Positions 55,285 to 64,000 of a stretch of 64,000 nt of DNA are shown one piece after another. Below the pieces are notes generated by a model. It was not told the DNA's origin. It did no database searches and saw only the letters and a list, made by a program, of their open reading frames with translations. Position numbers and translations under genes: made by a program. The stretch is from NCBI GenBank assembly GCA_023014485.1, contig JAJOZX010000872.1, forward strand, positions 427,001-491,000, written 5' to 3'. The stretch is from Bathynomus jamesi (lineage: Eukaryota; Arthropoda; Malacostraca; Isopoda; Cirolanidae). Positions within the stretch are counted from its first letter, which is position 1; every line of letters begins with the position of its first letter.

Positions 55285-55484
55285 TTTTCAGAGAAGGATT
55301 AACTCCTACAAACGTGACCCGAGATCGGGTAATAGCCTACTTACAGTAGCTTTGTTCAGCATAGGGAACATCATAATCATATTTTTAATTTTCAGGATTC
55401 TAAACCTATCATGATGGGATGAATTTCACACTTAAACACGTGAAATGAATGAATGATGCAAACCACAAGGAAAAAGAAAAAATT

Positions 55485-55519
55485 ATTCCAAGGTCTTTCT
55501 TGTATTCTCATCAGGGAAT
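55485..55519 (-). ncRNA. Hammerhead-like motif with canonical CTGATGA core, stem II shortened
   Basis: Minus: stem I ATTCC, core CTGATGA, then GAATACAA, GAAA, GACC, TT and stem I GGAAT. Stem II is deleted, so probably inactive. Confidence 0.55.
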
Positions 55520-55563
55520 CCCCTGACGAGGTGTACTGCTGAATACAAGAAAGACCTTGGACT
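55518..55563 (+). ncRNA. Hammerhead-like motif, PLE-1 type
   Basis: Plus: core CTGACGA at 55523-55529, stem II GTGTA with TACAA (one pair lost), GAAA at 55549-55552, GACC, TT and stem I GGAC. Stem I is weakened to about three pairs. Confidence 0.6.
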
Positions 55564-55611
55564 AATTTTTTTCTTTTTCTTTGTAGGTTTGCATCGTGTG
55601 TGCATATATTA

Positions 55612-55818
55612 GGTCATCCCATAAGTAATGCGGCATTTTTTTTTTTTTTTCATTTTTATCATTTTTACGGATAGAAATCAAACAACTCTTGAAGTTATTA
55701 TATTAAATAAATATTTATTAAATATAAATAACTTCAAAGAGTTGTTGATTCTATCCGTAAAATAATGATAAAATGGAAAAAAAAAAATTAAAAATGCCGC
55801 ATTACTTATGGGATGACC
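55612..55818. mobile_element. mariner-like MITE with ~85-bp inverted repeats
   Basis: Left GGTCATCCCATAAGTAATGC and right GCATTACTTATGGGATGACC, with TA next to both ends (55610-55611, 55819-55820). The arms continue through a TTACGGATAGAA segment to a small AT-rich centre. Ends with CCATAAGT text are typical of mariner. Confidence 0.88.
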
Positions 55819-55820
55819 TA

Positions 55821-55821
<1 letters not shown>

Positions 55822-55851
<30 letters not shown>

Positions 55852-55880
55852 ATAATATATTATATATATATATATATATC
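55822..55880. repeat. (TA)n microsatellite
   Basis: AT run between the mariner MITE and the stomatin exon; its right end is 55 bp from the splice acceptor. Confidence 0.93.
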
Positions 55881-55935
55881 AGTTGAGTATAAACTCAACT
55901 CCAGGATTGATGTTTTAATTTTACTCCTTCTACAG

Positions 55936-56091
55936 GTGGTTCAGGAGTATGAGAGGGCCGTCATATTCCGACTCGGTCGCCTACTGAAGGGTGGAGCCAA
56001 AGGGCCTGGTATCTTCTTCGTCGTCCCTTGCATCGACTCCTACAGGAAAGTTGATCTTAGGACTGTTTCCTTCGATGTCCCACCACAGGAG
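55936..56091 (+). CDS. Internal exon of a stomatin/band-7 (SPFH) protein
   Basis: 52 codons, [20 protein letters not shown] ... [14 protein letters not shown], matching the highly conserved start of the SPFH domain of stomatins (stomatin, STOML3 and nematode MEC-2 types). These are membrane-associated oligomeric proteins that modulate ion channels. A polypyrimidine tract and acceptor (TTACTCCTTCTACAG) end at 55935. The donor is GAG|GTCAGA at 56092, weaker than consensus. The exon is exactly 156 bp with both junctions in phase 0. The reading continues with unrelated residues past PPQE, supporting the splice there. The preceding membrane-hairpin exon and the next exon (normally ILTKDSVTVSVDAVV) are not in the window, so the introns exceed 7.9 kb downstream and are also long upstream. 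It could be a pseudo-exon, but the sequence shows no lesion. Confidence 0.9.
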
Positions 56092-57208
56092 GTCAGATTC
56101 ATTCCATGTCTCATCTTTTAAGTTTATAGCCCCCGATACCCCACAACTTAGGTCCCAAAAAGAAAAAAAAAAACACGAGAATGTGGTATAAGAATAGCAA
56201 ATAACCCACGACCAATTTTGAAAAAGCGGAAAATCATTCGCGTGCGGGTTTTAAGTAGATGCCATGCGAACAATCCGTTCAAAAAATGAAAACGCGCGCG
56301 TGCGCACACCACACACACACACACACACACATTGCGAACATCTCTTGCATAATAAAATGTATATATTTTAATTAATAGTTACACTTCGCAAAGGAACGTT
56401 TACGGCATAATAAATTTGAAACAGAAATTATATTCAGTCATTTGGAAGTATTTATTGAGATTTAAATTACCCAATTCCCTTTCACCTCCAGAATTCTCTC
56501 TCTATATGTCATCACTTGGGATTTCATTACTATAAGAAGAAACATCACTGACATTAAGTACATACACATATACAGTACATGTACAAGTAAAAAAAATATA
56601 TATATATATATATGCGTGTGTGTGTGGCGTATATGTATTTTAAATACATATGAAATCTATAATAAAAGTTATTTATTGGTAATGAATGAGAAGTTACGTG
56701 AAATTATCTCTCGGACTTTACGTCATAAAACTCAGTTTGAACTTGGTTCACGAATCAATGAAGTTCACAATACATAAAATAATGGAGATAAAGCATATAT
56801 AAACATACAGTCTTACAAAAAGGGAGGGAGTGTGTATCAAACTAAGACTACAGAAAACATGATAATTGTAAAATTAAGTTAGGTAGTCTTTAAATTGGTT
56901 TAAGTCAGCCAAAAGCCAAAATTTTAACTTAAAAATGAAAGACTATTTAATTTTCTTTATATTTATTAAAACTTGTCATATACAGTATATATACATACAT
57001 TATATATATATATATATTGTAACAGAATTCGCGTATCAGAGTAATTAACGTAGTATATTCCGCCGACGGGTTGGTGGTTCAGCCCCTGCTGCCCACCACT
57101 ACTGGCTGATAAGGCAGATAAAGATATGCGAAGTCACAAATGTACATGCGTGGTCTATGAAACGCGGAGACACTGACTGAGGCGCGTTGTAGTCAGCTAG
57201 CGGGAGTA
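56092..57208 (+). other. Probable intron downstream of the stomatin exon
   Basis: AT-rich with (CA)n near 56310-56331 and (TA)n near 56597-56613; no second exon or element recognised. Confidence 0.55.
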
Positions 57209-57818
57209 GGGTGGATCGATTTTACATTTTTTTCGATTTCCATATTCTAATAGAGACAAAAACTTGCGCATGCATGAGAAAATAGCCTCTGCAAAATCTT
57301 AGCTTAATAGGTAATCATCATCTGCCCCCGGCAGAGCGATGAAAATCATATTTTAGAAGTAAAAAATGTATTTTTCTTATAATTTTTAAAATATTTCAAT
57401 AGGCGTGTGTGTTATTTCATGCCTAAGCAACGATATAAATACTATGGGAAATATATAAATGCATTATTTAAGACAAAGAGCCGATCTGAAAATATGTATA
57501 TAAATTACCTATTTTTTCAACATTTGACGTTGTTGCCGGGGGCAAAAGATATTAACGTAAGACAACGCGCTTGGAAAAACGATCATATGAGGTCTTTTTC
57601 ATCGACTTTATAGTTATTAGGAATAATTTTGATGCATATTGAAATATTTATAAGAATACGTTTTTGACTACTAAAATATGATTTTCATCGCTCTGCCGGG
57701 GGCAGAAGATGATTACCTATTAAGCTAAGATTTCGCAGAGGCTATTTTCTCATGCATGCGCAAGTTTTTGTCTCTATTAGAATATGGAAATCGAAAAAAA
57801 TGTAAAATCGATCCACCC
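57209..57818. mobile_element. 610-bp MITE with ~165-bp inverted repeats
   Basis: Ends GGGTGGATCGATTTTACATT and its complement, flanked by TA (57207-57208, 57819-57820). The arms 57209-57375 and about 57652-57818 are nearly identical, including CTGCCCCCGGCAGAGCGATG. The 275-bp centre has a 68-codon frame with no motif. Confidence 0.9.
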
Positions 57819-59257
57819 TAAGCGGGAGGCGAGCCGCGTATATACTGTGAACACCGCGCCAAATCATGGCTAACTCGGCGTCATGATCACGAATAGTGCA
57901 AAATGGCCACAATTAGTAAATCGCGGTTAACTCGATTCACACGAGTAAATTACGGATAACTGCTTGAGTAATGTATTTCATTTTCAAATATGACTTGGAA
58001 ATTAACGAAAGCACCATAGGTTTATGTATTACATTTTATTTAATTATCAAAAATCAAAATTATCTCGTCCTTCGTAATTTTCCTGCCATATCTAAACAAG
58101 ATATTTATTAATTACCCTATTCGTGCGTGAATTTTGTTACACCTGACTTTGCAAAAGTCTTGAGCCACCAGGCACTTCATCGTACAACGATATGGATTCA
58201 GTAAAAATAACTTTACTAATGATACACTGTTCTTTGCTAAAGTAAGATCAAACTATATTATCTCTAAATAGGATTTAATTAAAATTCTTTATTGTTCAGA
58301 AGGCAGTATACATATAATTTCGAATATAACGGACGTAAAATTTTAAGAGGACTACAATCCACATCGTAGGAACAACCAAATGAGGGGCACTGAGAGTTAC
58401 CTTTCATGGAAATAATTACTTACATTACATACAATAATTTGGATTCATCGGTGAAGTAACAAATCAGTGATTGGTTAATACTGATTTGTACGAATTTACA
58501 TTTGGTAAACATTTTTATTTAAAGAAAGCAGTAATTTACGGACGAAATTAATTTTTTAAAAGGTTTCAGGACAAATGAAGGAATAGGATAATGGGGAAAA
58601 GGATAAAGAGCGAAAGAAGATAATCCTCATCCAACATTTTCCTCTTTAATTGAATACAAAACTTCCGACGAGAAGTGTTCGTCTTTAAATTTATTTCCAG
58701 ATTATTCCAAATATCACTTCCTTTGTAGAGAGGGATCTTGATATTTCAAGTGTGAAGTGAGGTTTTTGGCAGTAAAAGTGATTAGGTTTTTAAGTAAGTG
58801 GTTCACTTGGTTCTTTAATAGGATTTCTATAATTATGACAAAATAATGTGATGATAACGTATCTAATAACGTATATCGGTCAACTTTTAAATTTACTCCA
58901 ATTTTGTATCTGGTTTTACGCGGTTGAAGCTTTATACAGAGATTCACCATCAACTTTTTCTATAAATTTAGCAATATTCTTTAGTAAATGAATGAAATGA
59001 AGTCTTTAAATATTGGTAAAAGAAATACTGAATCTAATTTTTTTATTGATGAACTTTAGTAGTTCTTTTTCCTAAATCCATTTAGTAAACATGGCTTTAA
59101 AACACTACTTCTTAAGTAAAACATACTCTAATAACGTTCTACGAGGAAGGGTATAGTCAAAAGGAAATTATAGTGAAAACACGAAGTTGGCCCATCCACA
59201 GTCGGACAAACTGCGTCAAGAAGAGCTAAAAGAGTGCGTGCACAGTTAAAAAATTCA
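57819..59257. other. 1.4 kb without recognisable gene
   Basis: AT-rich; probable intron. The 79-codon minus frame at 58953-58714 has no motif. Confidence 0.5.
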
Positions 59258-59265
59258 GTTTACCA

Positions 59266-59487
59266 CAGTGGTTCTCAAACTGGGTTACGGCGTACCCCGA
59301 GGGGTACGCGAAGCTCGGGGTACGCGAAGGGGTCCTGAAAATATAGCCCTTTTAATTTTATATACGATTAACAAATGGCCATAAGTCACACGGTCGTAAA
59401 GTAAAAATCCTCTCTCTCCCCCCCGAAAATCAGAAAATCCCATAAAAGAATTCAAAGGGTACAAAAGAAAAAGTTTGAGAACAGCTG
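59266..59487. mobile_element. Short hAT MITE
   Basis: Ends CAGTGGTTCTCAAACT and AGTTTGAGAACAGCTG, with flanks GTTTACCA and GTCTACCA (8 bp, one mismatch). The interior has GGGGTACGCGAAG repeated. Confidence 0.88.
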
Positions 59488-59578
59488 GTCTACCAGATGT
59501 TTTTTCGTCTGTGGTTCCAGTTTCATTATATTTCTTAATTATGCTTTGAACACGTGTTTTGACTATCCTTCTTTGCAT
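59488..59578 (-). pseudogene. Tc1-like transposase N-terminal remnant
   Basis: About 30 codons, MQRRIVKTRVQSIIKKYNET followed by GTTDEKTSGRP: the first helix-turn-helix end and GRP linker of Tc1-type transposases. It is split by the hAT MITE next to it. The rest was not found. Confidence 0.65.
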
Positions 59579-59931
59579 AACATTATTGGAGTAGTCTTTA
59601 CTTCAGAAATAATGTTTTCAAGCCATGTTTCTTAAATGAATTTAAAAATGAGTATTACTGAAGTTCATTAGAAAGAAAATAAAATATAGTAAAACACTGG
59701 CTTTTATCAACATTTAAAAGCTTGATTTCATTCATTTACGAAAGAATATTGATAAATTTATAGTAAAACCTGATTGTAAACGTCAGTATGCACTCAAACC
59801 TTTCTTTCAGTGACATACAGTACATAATTGGATCTTATTTCAACAAAGAATGGTGTATTATCAGTAAAATTACCTTACCGAATCTATCTCACTATTTGGG
59901 TGATCAAATGACAGGTGGACTCAGACATTTC

Positions 59932-59935
<4 letters not shown>
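59579..59935. other. No recognisable gene
   Basis: AT-rich; (TA)n follows at 59936-59991. Confidence 0.5.
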
Positions 59936-59991
<56 letters not shown>

Positions 59992-59994
<3 letters not shown>

Positions 59995-60226
59995 TTCGAA
60001 AAGTCTCTCCGCAGTGCTATGTTAAACGCATAGGAAATTGAAAAACTACAATGTTTTCATTCAACCATGATTTAGTGATTTTATTATATAACCTTTTGAT
60101 TTTACAGCATGTGTTGAAAGTGTTTTCCACCATTTTGCAGGCACAGAGCAACTCGTCTACACTTGTTGTCAAACACTTTTTTTTAAAGTGTTGGTTGACT
60201 GCGGAGAGACTTTTCGAACGCACTGT
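59992..60226 (-). mobile_element. Deleted IS630/Tc1-type element keeping a transposase C-terminus
   Basis: Ends GCGTTCGAAAAGTCTCTCCG and, at the right, CGGAGAGACTTTTCGAACGC, each next to (TA)n runs that have replaced the outer base or two on the left. The minus strand encodes VDELLCACKMVENTFNTC, resembling the C-terminal (C/H-x-x-F-x-H) tail of DUF4817 transposases. All else is deleted. Confidence 0.75.
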
Positions 60227-60227
60227 G

Positions 60228-60230
<3 letters not shown>

Positions 60231-60294
<64 letters not shown>
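60231..60294. repeat. (TA)n microsatellite
   Basis: A continuous TA run directly after the transposon end. Confidence 0.95.
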
Positions 60295-60297
<3 letters not shown>

Positions 60298-60361
60298 TGG
60301 GAAATAATGTCGTAGCAATAAATTAATATTTTTCTTATTAACGATATATATACAACGCGTC

Positions 60362-61098
60362 TAGGAGAATTTGTCTAAAACAATTCGTCTAAAATACAAT
60401 TTGTCTAAATCAATTTGTCTAAAATAGTTTGTCTAAAATAGTTTGTCTAAAATCAATTTGTCTAAAATCAATTTGTCTAAAATACAATTTGTCTAAAAAT
60501 AATTTGTCTAAAATACAATTTGTCTAAACAAACAATTTAATATAATATGGCATACAAATTGTTGCCTGATGTACAATGCTATTTATTACTTGCCACGCCC
60601 AATCTTAAAAGGTTACCTCTTGTGCGGAATAGTACATCGAAATAGTTTGTCTAAAATAGTTTGTCTAAAAATAATGTCTAAAATACAATTTGACTAATAA
60701 CTGAAGATAACTAGAAATGCATTTGTCTGCTTGATAAATTTGGAGTGAGGATGAAAAGATTGAAAATGGGTTGATTTTATTTCATAATATACCTAACCTA
60801 ACCTAACCGGGTTATGGGTTCCGGGATAACTGATTTCGATGTACTATTCCGCACAAGAGGTAACCTTTTAAGATGGGGCGTGGCAAGTAATAAATAGCAT
60901 TGTACATCAGGCAACAATTTGTATGCCATATTATATTAAATTGTTTGTTTAGACAAATTGTATTTTAGACAAATTATTTTTAGACAAATTGTATTTTAGA
61001 CAAATTGTTATTAGACAAATTGTTATTAGACGAATTGTTATTAGACGAATTGTATTTTAGACGAATTGTATTTAGACGAATTGTTTTAGACAAACTCG
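60362..61098. mobile_element. Foldback-like element: long inverted arms built of TTTGTCTAAAA tandem repeats
   Basis: The arms 60362-60642 and 60833-61098 are inverted copies. The outer half of each arm is a tandem array of 13-17-bp units around TTTGTCTAAAA (about 10 units left). The inner half is a unique ~110-bp segment (CATACAAATTGTTGCCTGAT...). The spacer 60643-60832 contains more units and TACCTAACCTAACC. No transposase. Both flanks carry CGATAT..ACAAC, a possible target duplication. Confidence 0.85.
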
Positions 61099-62168
61099 CC
61101 TGATTCGATATACAACATACAGTATATAGTTGTTTACAGTTCCAAACCGCCCAAATTTAGAGCACTTCCACGTGACCACCATCATTCGTCGCAACAGTGC
61201 GTATTTGACGTTCGAACTTCATTAGAGCATTGCCAAGATGCTGTTATAGAACAGATTAAATATTAATAAGAAAAATCACACCACACACACAGATTTTTAA
61301 ATATTTTTCCCTGGAATATATTGACAGTAAAACAAACAAACACACAGCTAAATTTAAATAATGACTGAACATTACTCAACTACTTTATGTAACTTAGTTG
61401 AATTTATCCACTCTAATATCCTTTTCACACCATTCTTGAAATAAGGAACAGAAGTTCCAATAACTGTTCATGGAATTCCTGTTCCTTTAAAAATGAATTC
61501 CAGTCATTCATGCTGGAATTGCTCGCTTTAACGAAATTCTCAATTCACAATTATTTATGGTTTATTTTTGGGAAAAATAAATTTAGAATTATTTTTTTGT
61601 TGATAAGATAAACATTTTATACGAATCAATTTTTGCTGTACGAAAGTTTGCTCTCTTTTTACCAATGTATTCTTTGGAAATGTTCTAGAATGTTTCTTTA
61701 TACCATCAATCGGAAATGGAACGAGAAATTCCTCAAAACCCACCACGAACAAAGAATGTTTATTACAAAGCATTGAAATTCAGTGAAAACAAGTCATTTG
61801 GAACAGCAGCAATTCCAGAAAAAATGCAAAGTACGAGTGACGTTTTACATATCTAACCTAACCCAACAACCTAAAACTATAAAAATTACGTATTATACGA
61901 GTTAAAACACGATGACAATGCATCAGCCAACATAAAATCAATTTTGACCATACTTCCGAATATATAAGACTGTCAATTTTGACCATACTTCCGAATATAC
62001 AAGACTATGTCAATCTTCTTCAATTTATTACCTTCGGATTAAACAGGGTCAGATTATGTGTCGAGTACACTTTTACTTTGAATAGCCACGCCCTTTCCTT
62101 TATAATTCAGGGTTATAATAAATAACAAGATTTTATTTTCAGATAATGCCTTAAGAATACGGCTAGCC
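61099..62168. other. 1.1 kb without recognisable gene
   Basis: AT-rich. A tandem duplication of about 33 bp (TCAATTTTGACCATACTTCC) occurs at 61938-62006. Confidence 0.5.
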
Positions 62169-62385
62169 CGTGGCCACGTCGCAACATCGCTTCCCGTTCG
62201 ATCAGCGAGGTTAAGCGATCGTAGTTCTATTCAGTAGTTGGATGGGAAACCATCTTCTACATTCAGATGATGTAGTGACTCGTAGATGGTCTAGATCCCG
62301 TAGATGGTCTAGATCCCATTTAAAGCTGCGGGTCTCCTCAGTCACATGAACTTTGCGTTACGAAGGGGGGTTAAACAACCCCAAC
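62169..62385 (+). mobile_element. 5S rRNA-derived SINE, copy 2
   Basis: Head GTGGCCACGTCGCAACATCG, then TTCCCGTTCGATCAGCGAGG, GTTAAGCGATC and GGATGGGAAACC, in the order of 5S rRNA. The core GATCCCATTTAAAGCTGC and tail GGTTAAACAACCCCA follow. An 18-bp tandem duplication GTAGATGGTCTAGATCCC is at 62283-62318. It is more diverged in box A than copy 1. Confidence 0.78.
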
Positions 62386-62880
62386 ACTTTTATTGTTTTA
62401 AGCATTCAAGAATGTCTTTCTTGAAAAAGAAAGTTATGTGCCAAGTTCAGACTTGACACTATTTTATTTCACTTTCATAAGTTTAAAAACACTGACATAC
62501 GTCCCTCAAGAACGCTTCTTAAGTTACAGTGTATATATATATATCTATATATATATCTATATATATATATATACTTTTAAACTGCAGGTAACCACAATCC
62601 AACAGTGTTCAAGCCTGGCACGCGAGAAATGATTGTGGACTGTAATTATTTGCACTTTCAAAACTTTGTCGAAGTCATCACGTTTATTGCGGTTCTCTCT
62701 CTCTCGCGCGCACAGACATATAATGTATATATTAGGCTGTAAAAATGTGTACCAAACACTCGCCAGGTAAAAAGGCCAGTAGCCTACTACATTTAAAATA
62801 CAATCTTTAAATTTCCAGAATGCACTTGCCAACTCTTATATTTAACTAGCCTCTGGCGAGCAGGCGAATGGGGTTTTACA

Positions 62881-62932
<52 letters not shown>

Positions 62933-63384
62933 TTTCAATTGTAAAAATTTTGGTATGTAAAAATGTTCCCTTCCTGATTAAATATTCATTGTTTACATTC
63001 CATTATAAAATCTTAAGCAAGTAGAAACAAGTCCAAACCGTGATCAAAGTTTTCACATTTTTGAGAACCCACAAATCTTGGTGAAAAAAAATGTCGACTT
63101 TGAAATTAAGATTTAATTTAAAAACACGATAACTTCACAGATGCCTTTAACTTGAAAATGTTTAGTCAGTGGCTTTGAAATAAATTTAAATTTTTTCCTT
63201 AATGTTTAAGTTGTTATCGTAAATGTTAGGTAGACGAGAATTTTGACAATCGGTTCACTAGCGTCATGAAACGCCATGTTTCTTACCAGTTAATATCAGT
63301 AAGAAACAGTTTTGTGGCGAGACTTTTTAAACCGATTGTGTATGCACTATAAAGGCTCATTTGATTATTTAATATAATCAATGG
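62386..63384. other. No recognisable gene; microsatellites
   Basis: (TA)n at 62531-62572 and (TA)n followed by poly(T) at 62884-62936. No coding resemblance. Confidence 0.5.
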
Positions 63385-63530
63385 GGAGGGCCAGAAACTG
63401 GCACAGCGCTCAGGCCATGTGGACCATTGCGCTAACTCCCGGATTATCATTAACCAGCACCATCGGGGTTCGAACCCCCGATTTCAGTTTTCACTTCGTT
63501 TATAGGGAAACGGTGTTACCCATGGAGCCA
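63385..63530 (-). mobile_element. SINE E-like dispersed repeat, copy 2
   Basis: Shares several blocks with 24809-24925. It holds a palindromic GGGGTTCGAACCCC that satisfies a pol III B box on either strand; on the minus strand an A-box-like TAGCGCAATGG lies on the wrong side. The tRNA origin is therefore unproven. Confidence 0.6.
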
Positions 63531-64000
63531 AAAATGCTGGATTTTTTTTTTTTTTCAAAAATTGAAATGCGTGTTTTACGTACAGTATAAACTGAATTAA
63601 TTGGCGTATTATACCAAAATATGGAAAACAATTAATCAATAGAGGCAGCTATTTTATTTTTTTCACTATAGTGTAAAGAGGTCGAAATTTCGTAAATTTT
63701 TCATAGAGTAAAAACCATTTCTCTTCATAATTGTCCTAACTTGAAAAGGCAAACGAATACAGACAGGATAGATTGGTCCTACCGAGTTTCGGATTTTGTT
63801 TCAAACAAAATATTTATTTCTTTGCTTTTTATTTTTCGTTTATTATTATTATTATTATTTATTCTATTTTTTGCATCTAATAAAAAATACACCTACTTGG
63901 ATATTCTGTTCATGAACCGTAATATGGGTTGGAAGATAAGTTTTTAAAATGATTAGGATACACACACACATTTATATATATATATGTGTGTGTGTAAGAA
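63531..64000. other. No recognisable gene
   Basis: Poly(T) near 63541-63555, (ATT)n at 63841-63861, and a CA/TG run at the window edge. Confidence 0.5.

Larger units (their letters stand above)
53830..55420 (+). mobile_element. Penelope-like element PLE-3 with inverted 5' copy
   Basis: The left part (53830-54373) is a minus-strand copy of a PLE 3' region whose coding start matches the right end (55345-55420: TTTGTTCAGCATAGGGAACATCATAA). Between them are RT and GIY-YIG remnants in the plus direction. The same tail-to-tail layout is seen in PLE-1 and PLE-2. Coding is frame-broken. Confidence 0.82.
55428..55600. mobile_element. Palindromic pair of PLE-1-type terminal repeats
   Basis: 55428-55514 (minus) and 55515-55600 (plus) are inverted copies of the PLE-1 arm (GTGAAATGAATGAATGATGC, CCAAGGTCTTTC). 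They meet at GGGAATCCCC. No coding sequence lies between them. Each half carries a hammerhead-like motif. Confidence 0.85.

Noticed and set aside
60800..60822. Interstitial telomere (CCTAA)n
   Set aside because: Only about three units; similarly short at 39653 and 7141. It belongs to hairpin and foldback elements.

Overview
The window is animal genomic DNA dominated by transposable elements. It has no bacterial gene organisation. The LINE, SINE, Penelope, mariner/Tc1 and hAT content, the (TA)n, (CA)n and (GA)n microsatellites and the single recognisable host exon all point to an invertebrate, most likely an arthropod. A decapod crustacean is my best guess, but that is inference from repeat style, not proof. 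The only host coding sequence I can support is one 156-bp internal exon of a stomatin/band-7 (SPFH) gene at 55936-56091 (+). Both of its ends are in phase 0, and much of the remaining DNA may therefore be intron of that gene.

Layout. 0.25-1.4 kb: a broken IS630/Tc1-type transposase. 2.7-5.8 kb: CR1-like LINE 'A'. 6.7-9.1 kb: a 5S-rRNA-derived SINE, palindromes, an inverted SINE pair and Penelope-like element PLE-1. 9.3-13.0 kb: an hAT-like element, a near-perfect MITE and a dimeric tRNA SINE. 13.3-24.6 kb: two copies of CR1-like LINE 'B' flanking a nest made of a 4.45-kb hAT-like element (holding an hAT MITE, an IS630 element and a mariner) and LINE 'E'. 25.2-28.1 kb: LINE A copies and the end of LINE 'C'. 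29.1-35.5 kb: a Tc1 remnant, PLE-2 (itself holding three SINEs and an hAT) and an intact DD37D transposon. 35.5-40.1 kb: a SINE cluster, a 27-bp minisatellite and a DUF4817-type transposon. 40.3-44.3 kb: the longest LINE B copy. 44.7-52.7 kb: SINEs, hAT MITEs, and a Tc1 element interrupted by an hAT that is interrupted by a LINE end. 53.8-56.1 kb: PLE-3, a palindromic Penelope LTR pair and the stomatin exon. 57-64 kb: long-TIR MITEs, a foldback-like element and another 5S SINE.

How the parts relate. The most interesting system is the Penelope-like group. All three loci begin with an inverted partial copy of their own 3' part, and their terminal repeats carry hammerhead-ribozyme-like folds (six good copies, two sequence families with compensating stem changes). 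The second is a LINE/SINE partnership: the dimeric tRNA SINE 'A' ends in about 50 bp that match the 3' end of LINE B, and its central core of about 35 bp is shared with the 5S-derived SINE and with a third SINE ('D'). The third is a group of IS630/Tc1-type transposons sharing a terminal signature CAGGGTG-N5-AAAAGTC. Only one transposon, at 33873-35462, keeps a full reading frame (347 codons) between 192-bp inverted repeats.

Family letters (LINE A-E, SINE A/C/D/E, PLE-1/2/3) are labels for this window only. All calls were made by reading; nothing was searched against a database.
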